A DNA stretch of 20,355 nucleotides from a virus: IMG/VR virus record IMGVR_UViG_3300018004_000019, positions 1 to 20,355 of that record; one strand, written 5' to 3'. This document shows positions 13,698 through 19,584 of the stretch, piece after piece. Numbering within the stretch: the stretch's first letter is position 1; every line of letters starts with the position of its first letter. The position numbers and the translations under genes were made by a program. Below the pieces are notes generated by a model that ran no database searches, was not told where the DNA came from, and saw only the letters and a list, made by a program, of their open reading frames with translations.

Positions 13698-14461
13698 TTG
13701 ACAATGAGCAAATCCCACAGAATGAAGAGAATTTTCAAGATGTTGGTATTGATGTAGTTTCTCAAGTTGAGCCAATTGTTTCTGATGCTCCTGTCCAGGA
13801 ACCAGAGGTTGCGCAGGCTGCTCCCGTAGAACAAGAAACTCAAGGGCAAAAGAACTTTAAAGCGCTGCGCGAACAGGCCCTGCTTTTAAAGCAAGAGAAA
13901 GAAGAGATGGCGCGTCAGCTTGCGGCATATCAACAACAGATGCAGCCACAACAACAAGAATCGGTTGAGCAAGACGATAATCTTGCGCCCGATGCTCTTA
14001 TAGAAAAAAGGCATTTATCGCGCTATGACAAGAAAATACAGAATCTTGAGGCGCAATTAAAACAGTATAAAGATCAGTCGGTAGCCACTTCAGCAGAGTT
14101 ACAACTTAGAGCTAAATATTCTGACTTTGATATGATCGTCAATAAGGATAATCTAGAGATGCTGAAGCTCACTTATCCGGAACTGGCCCAAACTGTCTAT
14201 AATAATCCCGATCTTTATACAAAGGGAGCTTCAGCGTATACCATTATTAAGCAAATGGGCATATCGCCAAATTCCCAAAATGAATCTGATAGAGCTCGTG
14301 CTAGTGCAAATCTTGCCAAGCCTAGACCGTTAGCATCAGTAGCAGCCTCTCAGGGCAACGATAGCCCATTGCAACGTGCAAATGCTTTCGCTAATGGTCT
14401 CACAGAAGACCTGAAGGGACAGTTGCGCAAAGAGATGGCCGCTAGTATAAAAAACTTGTAA
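13694..14461 (+). CDS. scaffold-like protein
   Basis: The 255-residue product is acidic at the N-terminus (many Glu, Gln, Pro), then has a coiled coil (about residues 50-90, FKALREQALLLKQEKEEMAR and a Gln-rich run), a second coil (YDKKIQNLEAQLKQYKDQ), and a basic helical C-terminus (LRKEMAASIKNL). This composition and the place upstream of the capsid gene are typical of scaffolding proteins, which guide capsid shell closure and then leave. No primary sequence signature was used beyond that. Confidence 0.75.
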   Translation: MIDNEQIPQNEENFQDVGIDVVSQVEPIVSDAPVQEPEVAQAAPVEQETQGQKNFKALREQALLLKQEKEEMARQLAAYQQQMQPQQQESVEQDDNLAPDALIEKRHLSRYDKKIQNLEAQLKQYKDQSVATSAELQLRAKYSDFDMIVNKDNLEMLKLTYPELAQTVYNNPDLYTKGASAYTIIKQMGISPNSQNESDRARASANLAKPRPLASVAASQGNDSPLQRANAFANGLTEDLKGQLRKEMAASIKNL

Positions 14462-14477
14462 CTCAAAAGGCATAACA

Positions 14478-14903
14478 ATGTCTTATTTCCGTTTTATGGC
14501 GCTTTTGGCAATAAGCAGTTTCTTTATTTCCATGGCTGCAAATAATATTCAGCCTCATATATGTCTTGGCTCTGAACAAGAGATCTTTTCTGCTAATATT
14601 GCCAAGCTTATAGAATATATTAACAAGCGAGGATACCATGTCACCTTCGGCGAAGCATATCGCACTCATGAGCAAGCTCTCATATATGCGCACGAAGGCC
14701 TAGGAATAAAGAATTCGCTTCACTGCGAACGTTTGGCTATGGACCTGAATATCTTTGCACCCAATGGAAGATTGTTGACTACAGTCGAAGAATGTGAGCC
14801 ATTCGGAGCCTATTGGGAAAGCTTGCATCCGTTTAATGTTTGGGGCGGTCGCTGGAAGCATCGCCCTGATTCCGATCATTATCAGATGACAGATGAGCGG
14901 TAG
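14478..14903 (+). CDS. M15-family peptidase endolysin
   Basis: The 141-residue protein has an N-terminal hydrophobic segment (FMALLAISSFFISMA, residues 6-20), either a signal peptide or a signal-anchor that delays release. The M15 (VanY-like) zinc peptidase motif follows: SLHCERLAMDLNIF with His82 and Asp89, and WKHRPDSDHYQM with His134. YRTHEQALIY is the other conserved block. These enzymes cut peptide crosslinks in peptidoglycan. It is unusual in lying between the scaffold and capsid genes rather than in a lysis cassette. Confidence 0.86.
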   Translation: MSYFRFMALLAISSFFISMAANNIQPHICLGSEQEIFSANIAKLIEYINKRGYHVTFGEAYRTHEQALIYAHEGLGIKNSLHCERLAMDLNIFAPNGRLLTTVEECEPFGAYWESLHPFNVWGGRWKHRPDSDHYQMTDER

Positions 14904-15193
14904 CTGTCTTTCTTATTTTCTGCGGGGGCCGCATCCATTTCACGGAATAGTTCTTCATATGCTTTATGGCACAATAGACACAATAGATAGTTTCGTGGCT
15001 GCATTCTTTGTTCTTCGCTGTCATTTCTAATGATATAGAATGTAGAATGTGTGATATCTTCTCCGCAATGACTGCAATGGATTCTGCATGTTATCGGGCA
15101 ATTATGCGGATGAGTTAATTCGGCTTCAGTTGATTCTTGGCCGCCTTGAACTATAAATGTTGCAAACAATAAAACAAAGTATTTGTAAGACAT
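14882..15193 (-). CDS. secreted Cys-rich protein, antisense to the late operon
   Basis: On the minus strand, AGGG precedes the ATG (15193). The 103-residue product has a hydrophobic N-terminus (YFVLLFATFIVQGGQ), then a Cys/His-rich middle (CPITCRIHCSHCGEDITH and LCLLCHKAYEELF) that could bind zinc or form disulfides. Its 3' end overlaps the last 22 nt of the convergent endolysin gene. With an exported N-terminus next to an endolysin it could be a lysis accessory (spanin or inhibitor), but that is guesswork. A single minus-strand gene inside the plus-strand late block looks like a later insertion. Confidence 0.5.
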   Translation of the reverse strand: MSYKYFVLLFATFIVQGGQESTEAELTHPHNCPITCRIHCSHCGEDITHSTFYIIRNDSEEQRMQPRNYLLCLLCHKAYEELFREMDAAPAENKKDSYRSSVI

Positions 15194-15241
15194 ATTTATC
15201 CCTATTGTTTATGGGTTGTTACTCGATCATTTTATTTTAAT

Positions 15242-15350
15242 ATCACTAGCGATATACTGCAAACAGCGTGAGGGTAGAATCGCTATCTACATTCAGCGTT
15301 TAAGCAAGATCGCTCCTTGCATTCGGGTGTTATTTGCCTAGGCCATCACC
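15242..15350 (+). promoter_or_regulatory. structured leader of the capsid gene
   Basis: The 206 nt before the capsid ATG contain three potential hairpins in a row: AGCGAT with ATCGCT (15248-15288), GCAAG with CTTGC (15304-15320), and GGGTG with CACCC (15326-15352). No reading frame or tRNA is seen. It may be an mRNA-stabilising or regulatory leader, or carry the promoter of the capsid transcript. Confidence 0.4.
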
Positions 15351-15399
15351 CAGTCTAGAAAGTCTATATACTTCATGGTTCTTTATAGGAGCATTAAAA

Positions 15400-18136
15400 A
15401 TGCCTATAACAACTACAAGCACATTGCCAGCGCCTAAACCAAGCTGAATACGGGCGCGTTAAACTAGGAATGATTACATGGAAAGTCTAAACATAAATAC
15501 GAAACTCTGTTATACTGATATAGGTACGGCAGACTATTTCATTTGGGAGTATTTATGCAAGATAACCAGAGGCAAACGCATACAGATTGGGCGTATATTG
15601 CAGGAATTATGGATTCTGATGGGTGTTTTATGATAACGAGACATAAAAGAAAAACACAAAGAAAAAATTATCCTCATATGGTTGAGGGATGGTCTTGGAC
15701 TTATATGCCCTCAGTTAAAGTAGCTATGATAAATCACGAAGCGATAGAATTTATTGTAGAAAAAACCCAAGCAGGTACGTGTAATCTTTATGGCGCTCGA
15801 CCTTCGAGACCCAATTCTCATCCGATGTATGAATGGGGAATAAGAAATCGCAAGCAGATAGTACCATTTATTGAAAATATAATGCCTTACTTAAAAGTTA
15901 AAAAACAACGGGCGCAATTCTTATTAGATTACTGTAAAAAAGCACAATATTTGGAAACTAATGCTGCTAAATATTATGGGTTAAGTAAGGAAGAGCTAGA
16001 ATACAGGGAAAGTTCTTATCAACAGATGAAAGAACTCAATCGTATTAAAGTAGCCGCAACGACTAAGTTTCCTGGGCCCGTGAGGGCATGCGATAGTCTT
16101 ATCTCATAAGAAATTATGAGAGGGAGGAATAACAAGACTCTCCGCTGCGATGCCGATAGCTAACATGATACACAAAATTCGCAGTCATCAAGTAAAAGAG
16201 TGGTGCAGCAATCATTCAGTTATAAATTGCTGTCAGTGCCAGTGCCTAAACTTATTGGGCACTTAAAATCTTCTCTGATAGACTTGGAAGCCGAAGTGGT
16301 ATTTAACTAACCGGTAACAAGGGGCAAGATTATGAATAAAGATAATAAACGCGAAAAATGCGATGGTGTAGACATGGCAACAGGGTTGAGAGATTGTTGG
16401 AATTTCTTTTGCAAAAAAGATCACACTTGGCGTTTTTACGAACTTCATAATCAGCCTGAACGTAGCAAGCGAGAAGACTCTTGCAAGAAATTTCATTGTA
16501 AGAGATGCGGTGCTCTGAACACGATTCGATAAGGTCGTGAGGGATAAGTAGAGAAAGTCCCCGCCTAGAAATAGGTCATAAAAGTAACAGATTGAATATG
16601 ATCCACAAGATCCCAGCCATGCGTAAAAACATGCCTAGGAATGGTGGTACTACGCTTAGAATGAGACGATTGAGTTTAGTCGTCTTTAAATCTTCTCTAA
16701 TTGACTTAGAAGCCTGAGTCCAAGGCGATAAGGGGCAAGCGCAAGCAGCCTGAACGACTTAACGAGAAGACCGAGGAAAAATGAAAAAAAGATTGAATTA
16801 TAAATGTTTTTTCGATATATTATATATGAATTCATTTTGGCTGTTCCTTACGTCCAAAGTAAATTTAAAAGATATAACTAAGCTGTCAATGCAACCCTGA
16901 CGGGCCGGCGACAGCTTTTTTTATTATTCAATTTTTCCTCGGATGCGAAAGTCTGAACTCGACAAATAGGGTTGTTGAAAGTCGAGAGGGAGATCCGAAG
17001 AGGTTTCCCCGCTTAAATAATAAGAGAAGATCGTGGGTTCGATTCCCACCAAGAAAAGCAAGATTTCTTGTAGCTGAGCGGTACAGCGCCTCATGTATTT
17101 AAGTCACAAAAGTAACAGATTGATAATCCGTTAAATCCAGCTATGGTGCCATTAGGGACTACAGGGGTTACGCCTCCTGCGCAGCAATTGACGGCCATAG
17201 ACATCGATGCGAAAATATCATTTTATGGGACGTTTGTTCAGCTCAATGAACAAGTTACATTACAGAACCAAGATCCCGTTTTGAACGAATGCGCCGCACG
17301 TTTGGGTGTATCACTCCGTTAATGCAGACTGAAGATCAATTGACTAGAGATATGCTGGCAGCTACAGCAGGCTTTATCAATTGTACTGGCGGAGTTAACG
17401 GTAAGTGATTATTGCCGTTAAAAAATCTCTGGTGATTGACTTGGACCCCGAAGCTTAAGAGCCGGAAACAAGGCGGAAGGCGAGAGCCACCGTGAACGAC
17501 TAAGTCCAGAGAAGCCGAAAGGCTAAGCGATAGTCTGATCTCATGCGATAAGTATGAGAGGGCGATCCGAAGAGGTTGCCCCGCCTAGAAATAGGTCATA
17601 AAAGTAACAGATTTATGGATAATCCTACAGAGATCACCTTGCAAGACTGCGATACTGTAACTCAAACTCTTTTGACTAACAATGCTTATACCATCATGGA
17701 TAACATTGAAGGTGAAAATAAGTTCGGTACAGCTCCAGTCCGTGATGCGTATTTTGCAATGACAAGTACGAAGTTAACTTCTGACTTGAACAACGTTAAT
17801 ACGTTCATACAGAAGAACCAATATCCTGCTCCAATGAATGCATTGCGTTCAGAGTGGGGCGCTGTGGGTAACCTTCGTTTCCTTGTCAGCTCAATCGGCT
17901 CAGTAACGCCTGCAGCTTCTGCCAACAGTGCAGATGTGTATAACATCTTCTGCGTCGGCATGGAGGCCTATGCGTGCGTTGAACAAGACGGATATAGCGC
18001 ATCTTTCATCTACCGTCCACCTATATATGACGGCCCACTCGCGCTTAACGCTTCAGTCGGATACAAATTCGCTGAAGTTCCTCGTATTACGAACGATCTG
18101 TTTATTATTAACCTTCGTGCAACCAAGAGATTTTAA
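15400..18136 (+). CDS. major capsid protein, N4-gp56-like, five exons split by four group I introns
   Basis: Join 15400-15435, 16203-16247, 16595-16670, 17123-17402 and 17618-18136 (AGGAG before the ATG). Exon 1: MPITTTSTLPAP; exon 2: VQQSFSYKLLSVPVP; exon 3: NMIHKIPAMRKNMPRNGG then TTLRMRR; exon 4 (split Tyr codon) starts YNPLNPAMVPLGTTG and ends AGFINCTGGVNG; exon 5 starts DNPTEITLQDC and ends LRATKRF. The joined protein has 316 residues and the N4-gp56 capsid order: the GGTTLRMRRYNPL arm, TTGVTPPAQQL, the QNQDPVLNE helix, LTRDMLAAT and the C-terminal DVYNIFCVGMEAYACV. It forms the head shell. An extra TAATG at 17320-17324 must be skipped or acts as stop-restart, giving chains of 118 and 199 residues. 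Confidence 0.88.
15436..16202 (+). mobile_element. group I intron 1 of the capsid gene (767 nt, with homing endonuclease)
   Basis: The 5' exon end GCGCCT pairs with the guide GGGCGC (15452-15457) to make P1, with U-G at the splice site, and the intron ends in G16202. P7 is GACTA (15532-15536) with TAGTC (16094-16098); P9 is CTCAT (16103-16107) with ATGAG (16116-16120). The endonuclease gene sits between P7 5' and P7 3', in the P3/P8 loop area. Splicing joins GCG CCT to GTG CAG, in phase 0. Its P7-P9 section resembles intron 4. Confidence 0.85.
15555..16109 (+). CDS. LAGLIDADG homing endonuclease
   Basis: The 184-residue protein starts at the ATG at 15555 after GGGAG. It has one LAGLIDADG-type motif, WAYIAGIMDSDGCF (residues 12-25, catalytic acid Asp22), and the later IVPFIENIMPYLKVKKQRAQ helix with a CKK segment that is typical of single-motif enzymes acting as homodimers. 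It would cut intron-less copies of the capsid gene near GCGCCT/GTGCAG and so spread intron 1. The last codons run through the 3' strand of P7, so coding and ribozyme sequence overlap. LAGLIDADG enzymes are less usual in phage introns than GIY-YIG or HNH types. Confidence 0.9.
   Translation: MQDNQRQTHTDWAYIAGIMDSDGCFMITRHKRKTQRKNYPHMVEGWSWTYMPSVKVAMINHEAIEFIVEKTQAGTCNLYGARPSRPNSHPMYEWGIRNRKQIVPFIENIMPYLKVKKQRAQFLLDYCKKAQYLETNAAKYYGLSKEELEYRESSYQQMKELNRIKVAATTKFPGPVRACDSLIS
16248..16594 (+). mobile_element. group I intron 2 of the capsid gene (347 nt)
   Basis: P1: exon AGTGCCT (16241-16247) with guide GGGCACT (16257-16263), a 7-bp helix with U-G. P3: CTTCTC (16270-16275) with GAGAAG (16471-16476). 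P7: G(U)AGCA (16462-16467) with TGCTC (16511-16515). P8: CTCTTGCAA (16478-16486) with TTGTAAGAG (16496-16504). P9: CACG (16520-16523) with CGTG (16536-16539). A CCTA-GAAA-TAGG hairpin precedes the 3' end, and the last base is G16594. It joins GTG CCT to AAT ATG in phase 0. Its final 35 nt (bar the end) are identical to intron 4. Confidence 0.88.
16332..16532 (+). CDS. Cys-rich ORF inside intron 2
   Basis: The 66-residue frame starts in the P6 loop of intron 2 after AAGGGG. It reads CDGVDMATGLRDCWNFFC, KKDHTWRFYELHN, then CKKFHCKRCGALNTIR. Cys27, the His31 region, and HCKRCG (55-60) suggest a small zinc ribbon; the DHTW...YE...N...CKRCG pattern is seen in small phage zinc proteins. Its last 25 codons also encode P7, P3, P8 and P9 strands, so protein and ribozyme constrain each other. 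It is not a recognised endonuclease; it could be a remnant of one or a splicing helper. Confidence 0.5.
   Translation: MNKDNKREKCDGVDMATGLRDCWNFFCKKDHTWRFYELHNQPERSKREDSCKKFHCKRCGALNTIR
16793..16922 (+). ncRNA. possible small-RNA gene inside the P8 loop of intron 3
   Basis: TTGAAT (16793-16798) and TATATT (16816-16821) are exactly 17 nt apart, a plausible sigma70 promoter. About 95 nt later AAGCTGTC (16880-16887) pairs with GACAGCTT (16910-16917), followed by seven T's: a complete intrinsic terminator. Together they bound an RNA of roughly 90-95 nt starting near 16829. A TTTGG/CCAAA hairpin lies inside. No reading frame fits. The terminator would also attenuate capsid-gene transcription unless readthrough is assured. 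Confidence 0.5.
17020..17095 (+). tRNA. circularly permuted tRNA-like domain in intron 3
   Basis: In order: variable region ending in C48 (17032); T-arm GTGGG, TTCGATT, CCCAC (17033-17049); acceptor 3' strand CAAGAAA (17050-17056); loop AGCAAGA (17057-17063); acceptor 5' strand TTTCTTG (17064-17070), a perfect 7-bp match; TA (U8, A9); D-arm GCTG, AGCGGTA, CAGC (17073-17087); G26. U8, A14, G15-C48, G18, G19, A21, U54, U55, C56, A58 and G53-C61 are all present. The anticodon arm is replaced by a short CTC/GAG element and the intron stem CTTAAATA/TATTTAAG. There is no CCA and no anticodon, so it cannot be a normal substrate for aminoacylation as encoded. Confidence 0.85.
17320..17324 (+). other. 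extra TAATG in capsid exon 4
   Basis: The upstream frame reads CAARLGVSLR and stops at TAA; the downstream frame starts at ATG and reads QTEDQLTRDML. Removing only these five bases gives LGVSLRQTEDQLTRDML, which aligns without gap to the usual capsid helix (LG-x-x-A-x-x-T-x-D-x-LTRD-x-L). TAATG is also the stop-start overlap used at 3599-3603, 7460-7464, 8145-8149, 12558-12562 and 19582-19586 here. Confidence 0.85.
17403..17617 (+). mobile_element. group I intron 4 of the capsid gene (215 nt, minimal)
   Basis: P1: exon TAACGGT (17396-17402) with guide GCCGTTA (17414-17420), 7 bp with U-G. P10 is possible between ATTAT just before the guide and ATAAT of the 3' exon. P3: CTCTGG (17427-17432) with CCAGAG (17506-17511). 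P7: GACTA (17498-17502) with TAGTC (17531-17535). P8: AGCC-GAAA-GGCT. P9: CTCAT (17540-17544) with ATGAG (17554-17558). It ends ATG, last base G17617. It carries no ORF, so it relies on another element's endonuclease or is fixed. Confidence 0.9.
17618..18136 (+). CDS. exon 5 of the major capsid gene
   Basis: This is the longest capsid exon (172 codons plus stop). A reading frame that appears to start upstream at 17576 (MPRLEIGHKSNRF) is intron 4 sequence, not capsid; an ATG at 17615 is the last three bases of the intron. The exon carries the C-terminal half of the capsid fold: VRDAYFAMTSTKLTSDLNNV, NALRSEWGAVGNLRFLVSS, DVYNIFCVGMEAYACV and RITNDLFIINLRATKRF. The segment from the helix before SEWGAV to FLVSS matches the N4-gp56 family style. 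Confidence 0.88.
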   Translation, partial: DNPTEITLQDCDTVTQTLLTNNAYTIMDNIEGENKFGTAPVRDAYFAMTSTKLTSDLNNVNTFIQKNQYPAPMNALRSEWGAVGNLRFLVSSIGSVTPAASANSADVYNIFCVGMEAYACVEQDGYSASFIYRPPIYDGPLALNASVGYKFAEVPRITNDLFIINLRATKRF

Positions 18137-18145
18137 GGAGATATC

Positions 18146-19120
18146 ATGGTTAATATATTCAATGGTTCTTTTACTTCTACTGGTTCTGCTCAGTTTCTCA
18201 ATATTCGTGGCGGCCTCGATACTATCGAAGTCTGGAACATGACAGAGTTGGCTGCTGCTAATGACAGCCATGGCGTAAGCTATGCATGGAATCTTGGCAT
18301 GGGCTACAATGATGCTATTGTTACAATGCGTAACGCAGCAGCAACTGCAGTCAATGCTACGACAGCAGCAACACTTACTGTTCCAGGATTTATAGTTTAC
18401 GATGCTTCTACTCAAGTCAATGGCCCAACAATAGCCACTACTGACTTTGGTACAACTGCTCATGTCGTGCTAACTGGCAATACTACCGGCGTATCAGTCG
18501 GCAGTATTATCCGTTTGCAGGAAATGACAGGTGCAAACCAAGTTAATGGTATGGACTATACGGTTACAGCAGTTAACCCAGGCGTCAGTATGACTCTCGG
18601 CTATACTCCTGTAACTGTTGCAGCTGCTGGTGCCGGTGCCTATTTCACGGTGCCATTCAATAAGTGGTATCCACAAACCCGTTATATTGCATCCATATCA
18701 CAAGCAGCGCAAGCTGTTGTTGTGTTCACTGTAACGCATGGATATCAAGTAGGACAAGCGATTCGCTTCCATGTCGGATCATTTAACGGCATGAAGCAGA
18801 TTGATGGGTTAGAGGGCAATATTGTTGCTGTTAATACAACTACCAACTCGGTAACTGTTGATATTAATACAACAGCATTTACAGCTTTCGTATGGCCTAC
18901 TACTGCAGTAGCCGCTGCACCGTTTACTCAAGCATATGTTAACCCGATTGGCATGGATAGTTCTTTGGCGTTAGCCCAAGTACCACCTGCTGATACATTA
19001 ACTGATGCTATGCAGAATATCATGACCACAGGAATTATCCTTGGTGCTGGTATTACAAGCCCTGCAGGATCTGTAAACGACGTCATCTATTGGCGCGCTA
19101 CTAGTTCTTTTAACCTTTAA
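18146..19120 (+). CDS. virion structural protein with FCCH-like beta repeats
   Basis: The 324-residue, Ala/Thr/Val-rich protein follows AAGGAGATATC directly after the capsid gene. It is almost all beta-strand. Two repeats are visible: about residues 105-150 (TAHVVLTGNTTGVSVGSIIR, then GANQVNGMDYTVTAVN) and about 185-250 (AVVVFTVTHGYQVGQAIRFH, then MKQIDGLEGNIVAVNT and VDINTTAFTAFVWP). These resemble the ubiquitin-activating-enzyme FCCH-like domain found in phage structural proteins. A head-decoration, cement or head-neck role is most likely. Confidence 0.68.
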   Translation: MVNIFNGSFTSTGSAQFLNIRGGLDTIEVWNMTELAAANDSHGVSYAWNLGMGYNDAIVTMRNAAATAVNATTAATLTVPGFIVYDASTQVNGPTIATTDFGTTAHVVLTGNTTGVSVGSIIRLQEMTGANQVNGMDYTVTAVNPGVSMTLGYTPVTVAAAGAGAYFTVPFNKWYPQTRYIASISQAAQAVVVFTVTHGYQVGQAIRFHVGSFNGMKQIDGLEGNIVAVNTTTNSVTVDINTTAFTAFVWPTTAVAAAPFTQAYVNPIGMDSSLALAQVPPADTLTDAMQNIMTTGIILGAGITSPAGSVNDVIYWRATSSFNL

Positions 19121-19127
19121 GGTTTAT

Positions 19128-19144
19128 GGGGGGCATAGCCCCCC
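19128..19144 (+). repeat. intergenic GC hairpin
   Basis: GGGGGGC and GCCCCCC enclose ATA, followed by TCTTTAA, not a clear T-run. It is like the hairpin at 12717-12738 and may separate or stabilise segments of the late mRNA. Confidence 0.55.
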
Positions 19145-19164
19145 TCTTTAACTTAGGAGAAATC

Positions 19165-19584
19165 ATGGAAGTTGCAGCACAAACCACAGATTATACAAAG
19201 AAACCAGCTAAATCAGACAAAAAGGTCAATCTCAAGTACCAACATGATAAAGATCGCGAACCAGTTCGTGGTATCTTCAGATTCTATGAATGTGCCGGCG
19301 CTCCACTCAGTTTTGTTTATAAGGCATATAAAGAAGATGATGTTGAACGATTTGATTTAACAGATGGTTGTATTTATACAATACCGCTAGGAGTTGCGAG
19401 ACATCTTAACAAGTCTGGACGTTATCCTATACATGCATTCAAACAAGATGAAGCAGGAAATGTAAGTTCCCATATTGGCAAGAAAGTTGCTCGTTATGGG
19501 TTCCAGAGTTTGGAATTTGTTGATATCTCAGATGTAGAAGCCACTGGTTCTGACGGTATCATCGAAGTAACCGAGGCTCCATAA
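19165..19584 (+). CDS. hypothetical virion-region protein
   Basis: I start at the ATG at 19165, which follows TTAGGAG, giving 139 residues; an upstream ATG at 19126 falls in the hairpin and lacks a ribosome site. The N-terminus is Lys-rich and flexible, then comes RGIFRFYECAGAPLSFVYK and DLTDGCIYTIPLGVARHLNK, followed by SHIGKKVARYGFQSLEF. I recall similar proteins encoded just after capsid genes of such phages, role unknown. Its stop overlaps the next start (TAATG). Confidence 0.55.
   Translation: MEVAAQTTDYTKKPAKSDKKVNLKYQHDKDREPVRGIFRFYECAGAPLSFVYKAYKEDDVERFDLTDGCIYTIPLGVARHLNKSGRYPIHAFKQDEAGNVSSHIGKKVARYGFQSLEFVDISDVEATGSDGIIEVTEAP

Larger units (their letters stand above)
16671..17122 (+). 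mobile_element. group I intron 3 of the capsid gene (452 nt, with tRNA-like domain)
   Basis: P1: exon AGACGAT (16664-16670) with guide GTCGTCT (16679-16685). P3: CTTCTC (16692-16697) with GAGAAG (16764-16769). P7: GACTT (16756-16760) with AAGTC (16949-16953). P8: an 11-bp CCGAGGAAAAA (16771-16781) with TTTTTCCTCGG (16932-16942), its loop enlarged to 150 nt. P9: CTCGAC (16958-16963) with GTCGAG (16981-16986). The stem CTTAAATA/TATTTAAG (17012-17019, 17096-17103), equal to the GAAA-capped hairpin of introns 2 and 4, holds the tRNA-like domain. Ends in G17122; the split codon T|AT gives Tyr. Confidence 0.9.

Noticed and set aside
16140-16200. Frame reading AAMPIANMIHKI just before capsid exon 2, which looks like capsid sequence (NMIHKI) and a duplicated exon.
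   Set aside because: P1 pairing and codon phase place the true exon at 16203-16247 (VQQSFSYKLLSVPVP) followed by exon 3 (NMIHKIPAM). The match lies in intron 1's 3' region and can form a CTGCGA/TCGCAG hairpin, so the resemblance is taken as chance.
17020-17095. An ordinary tRNA gene or a split tRNA whose halves flank an intron.
   Set aside because: The 3' half comes before the 5' half, the acceptor ends are joined by a 7-nt loop, and there is no anticodon or CCA.
17576-17617. Capsid reading frame beginning at 17576 (MPRLEIGHKSNRF).
   Set aside because: These bases are the conserved 3' end of intron 4, shared with intron 2, and are not capsid coding; the exon begins at 17618.
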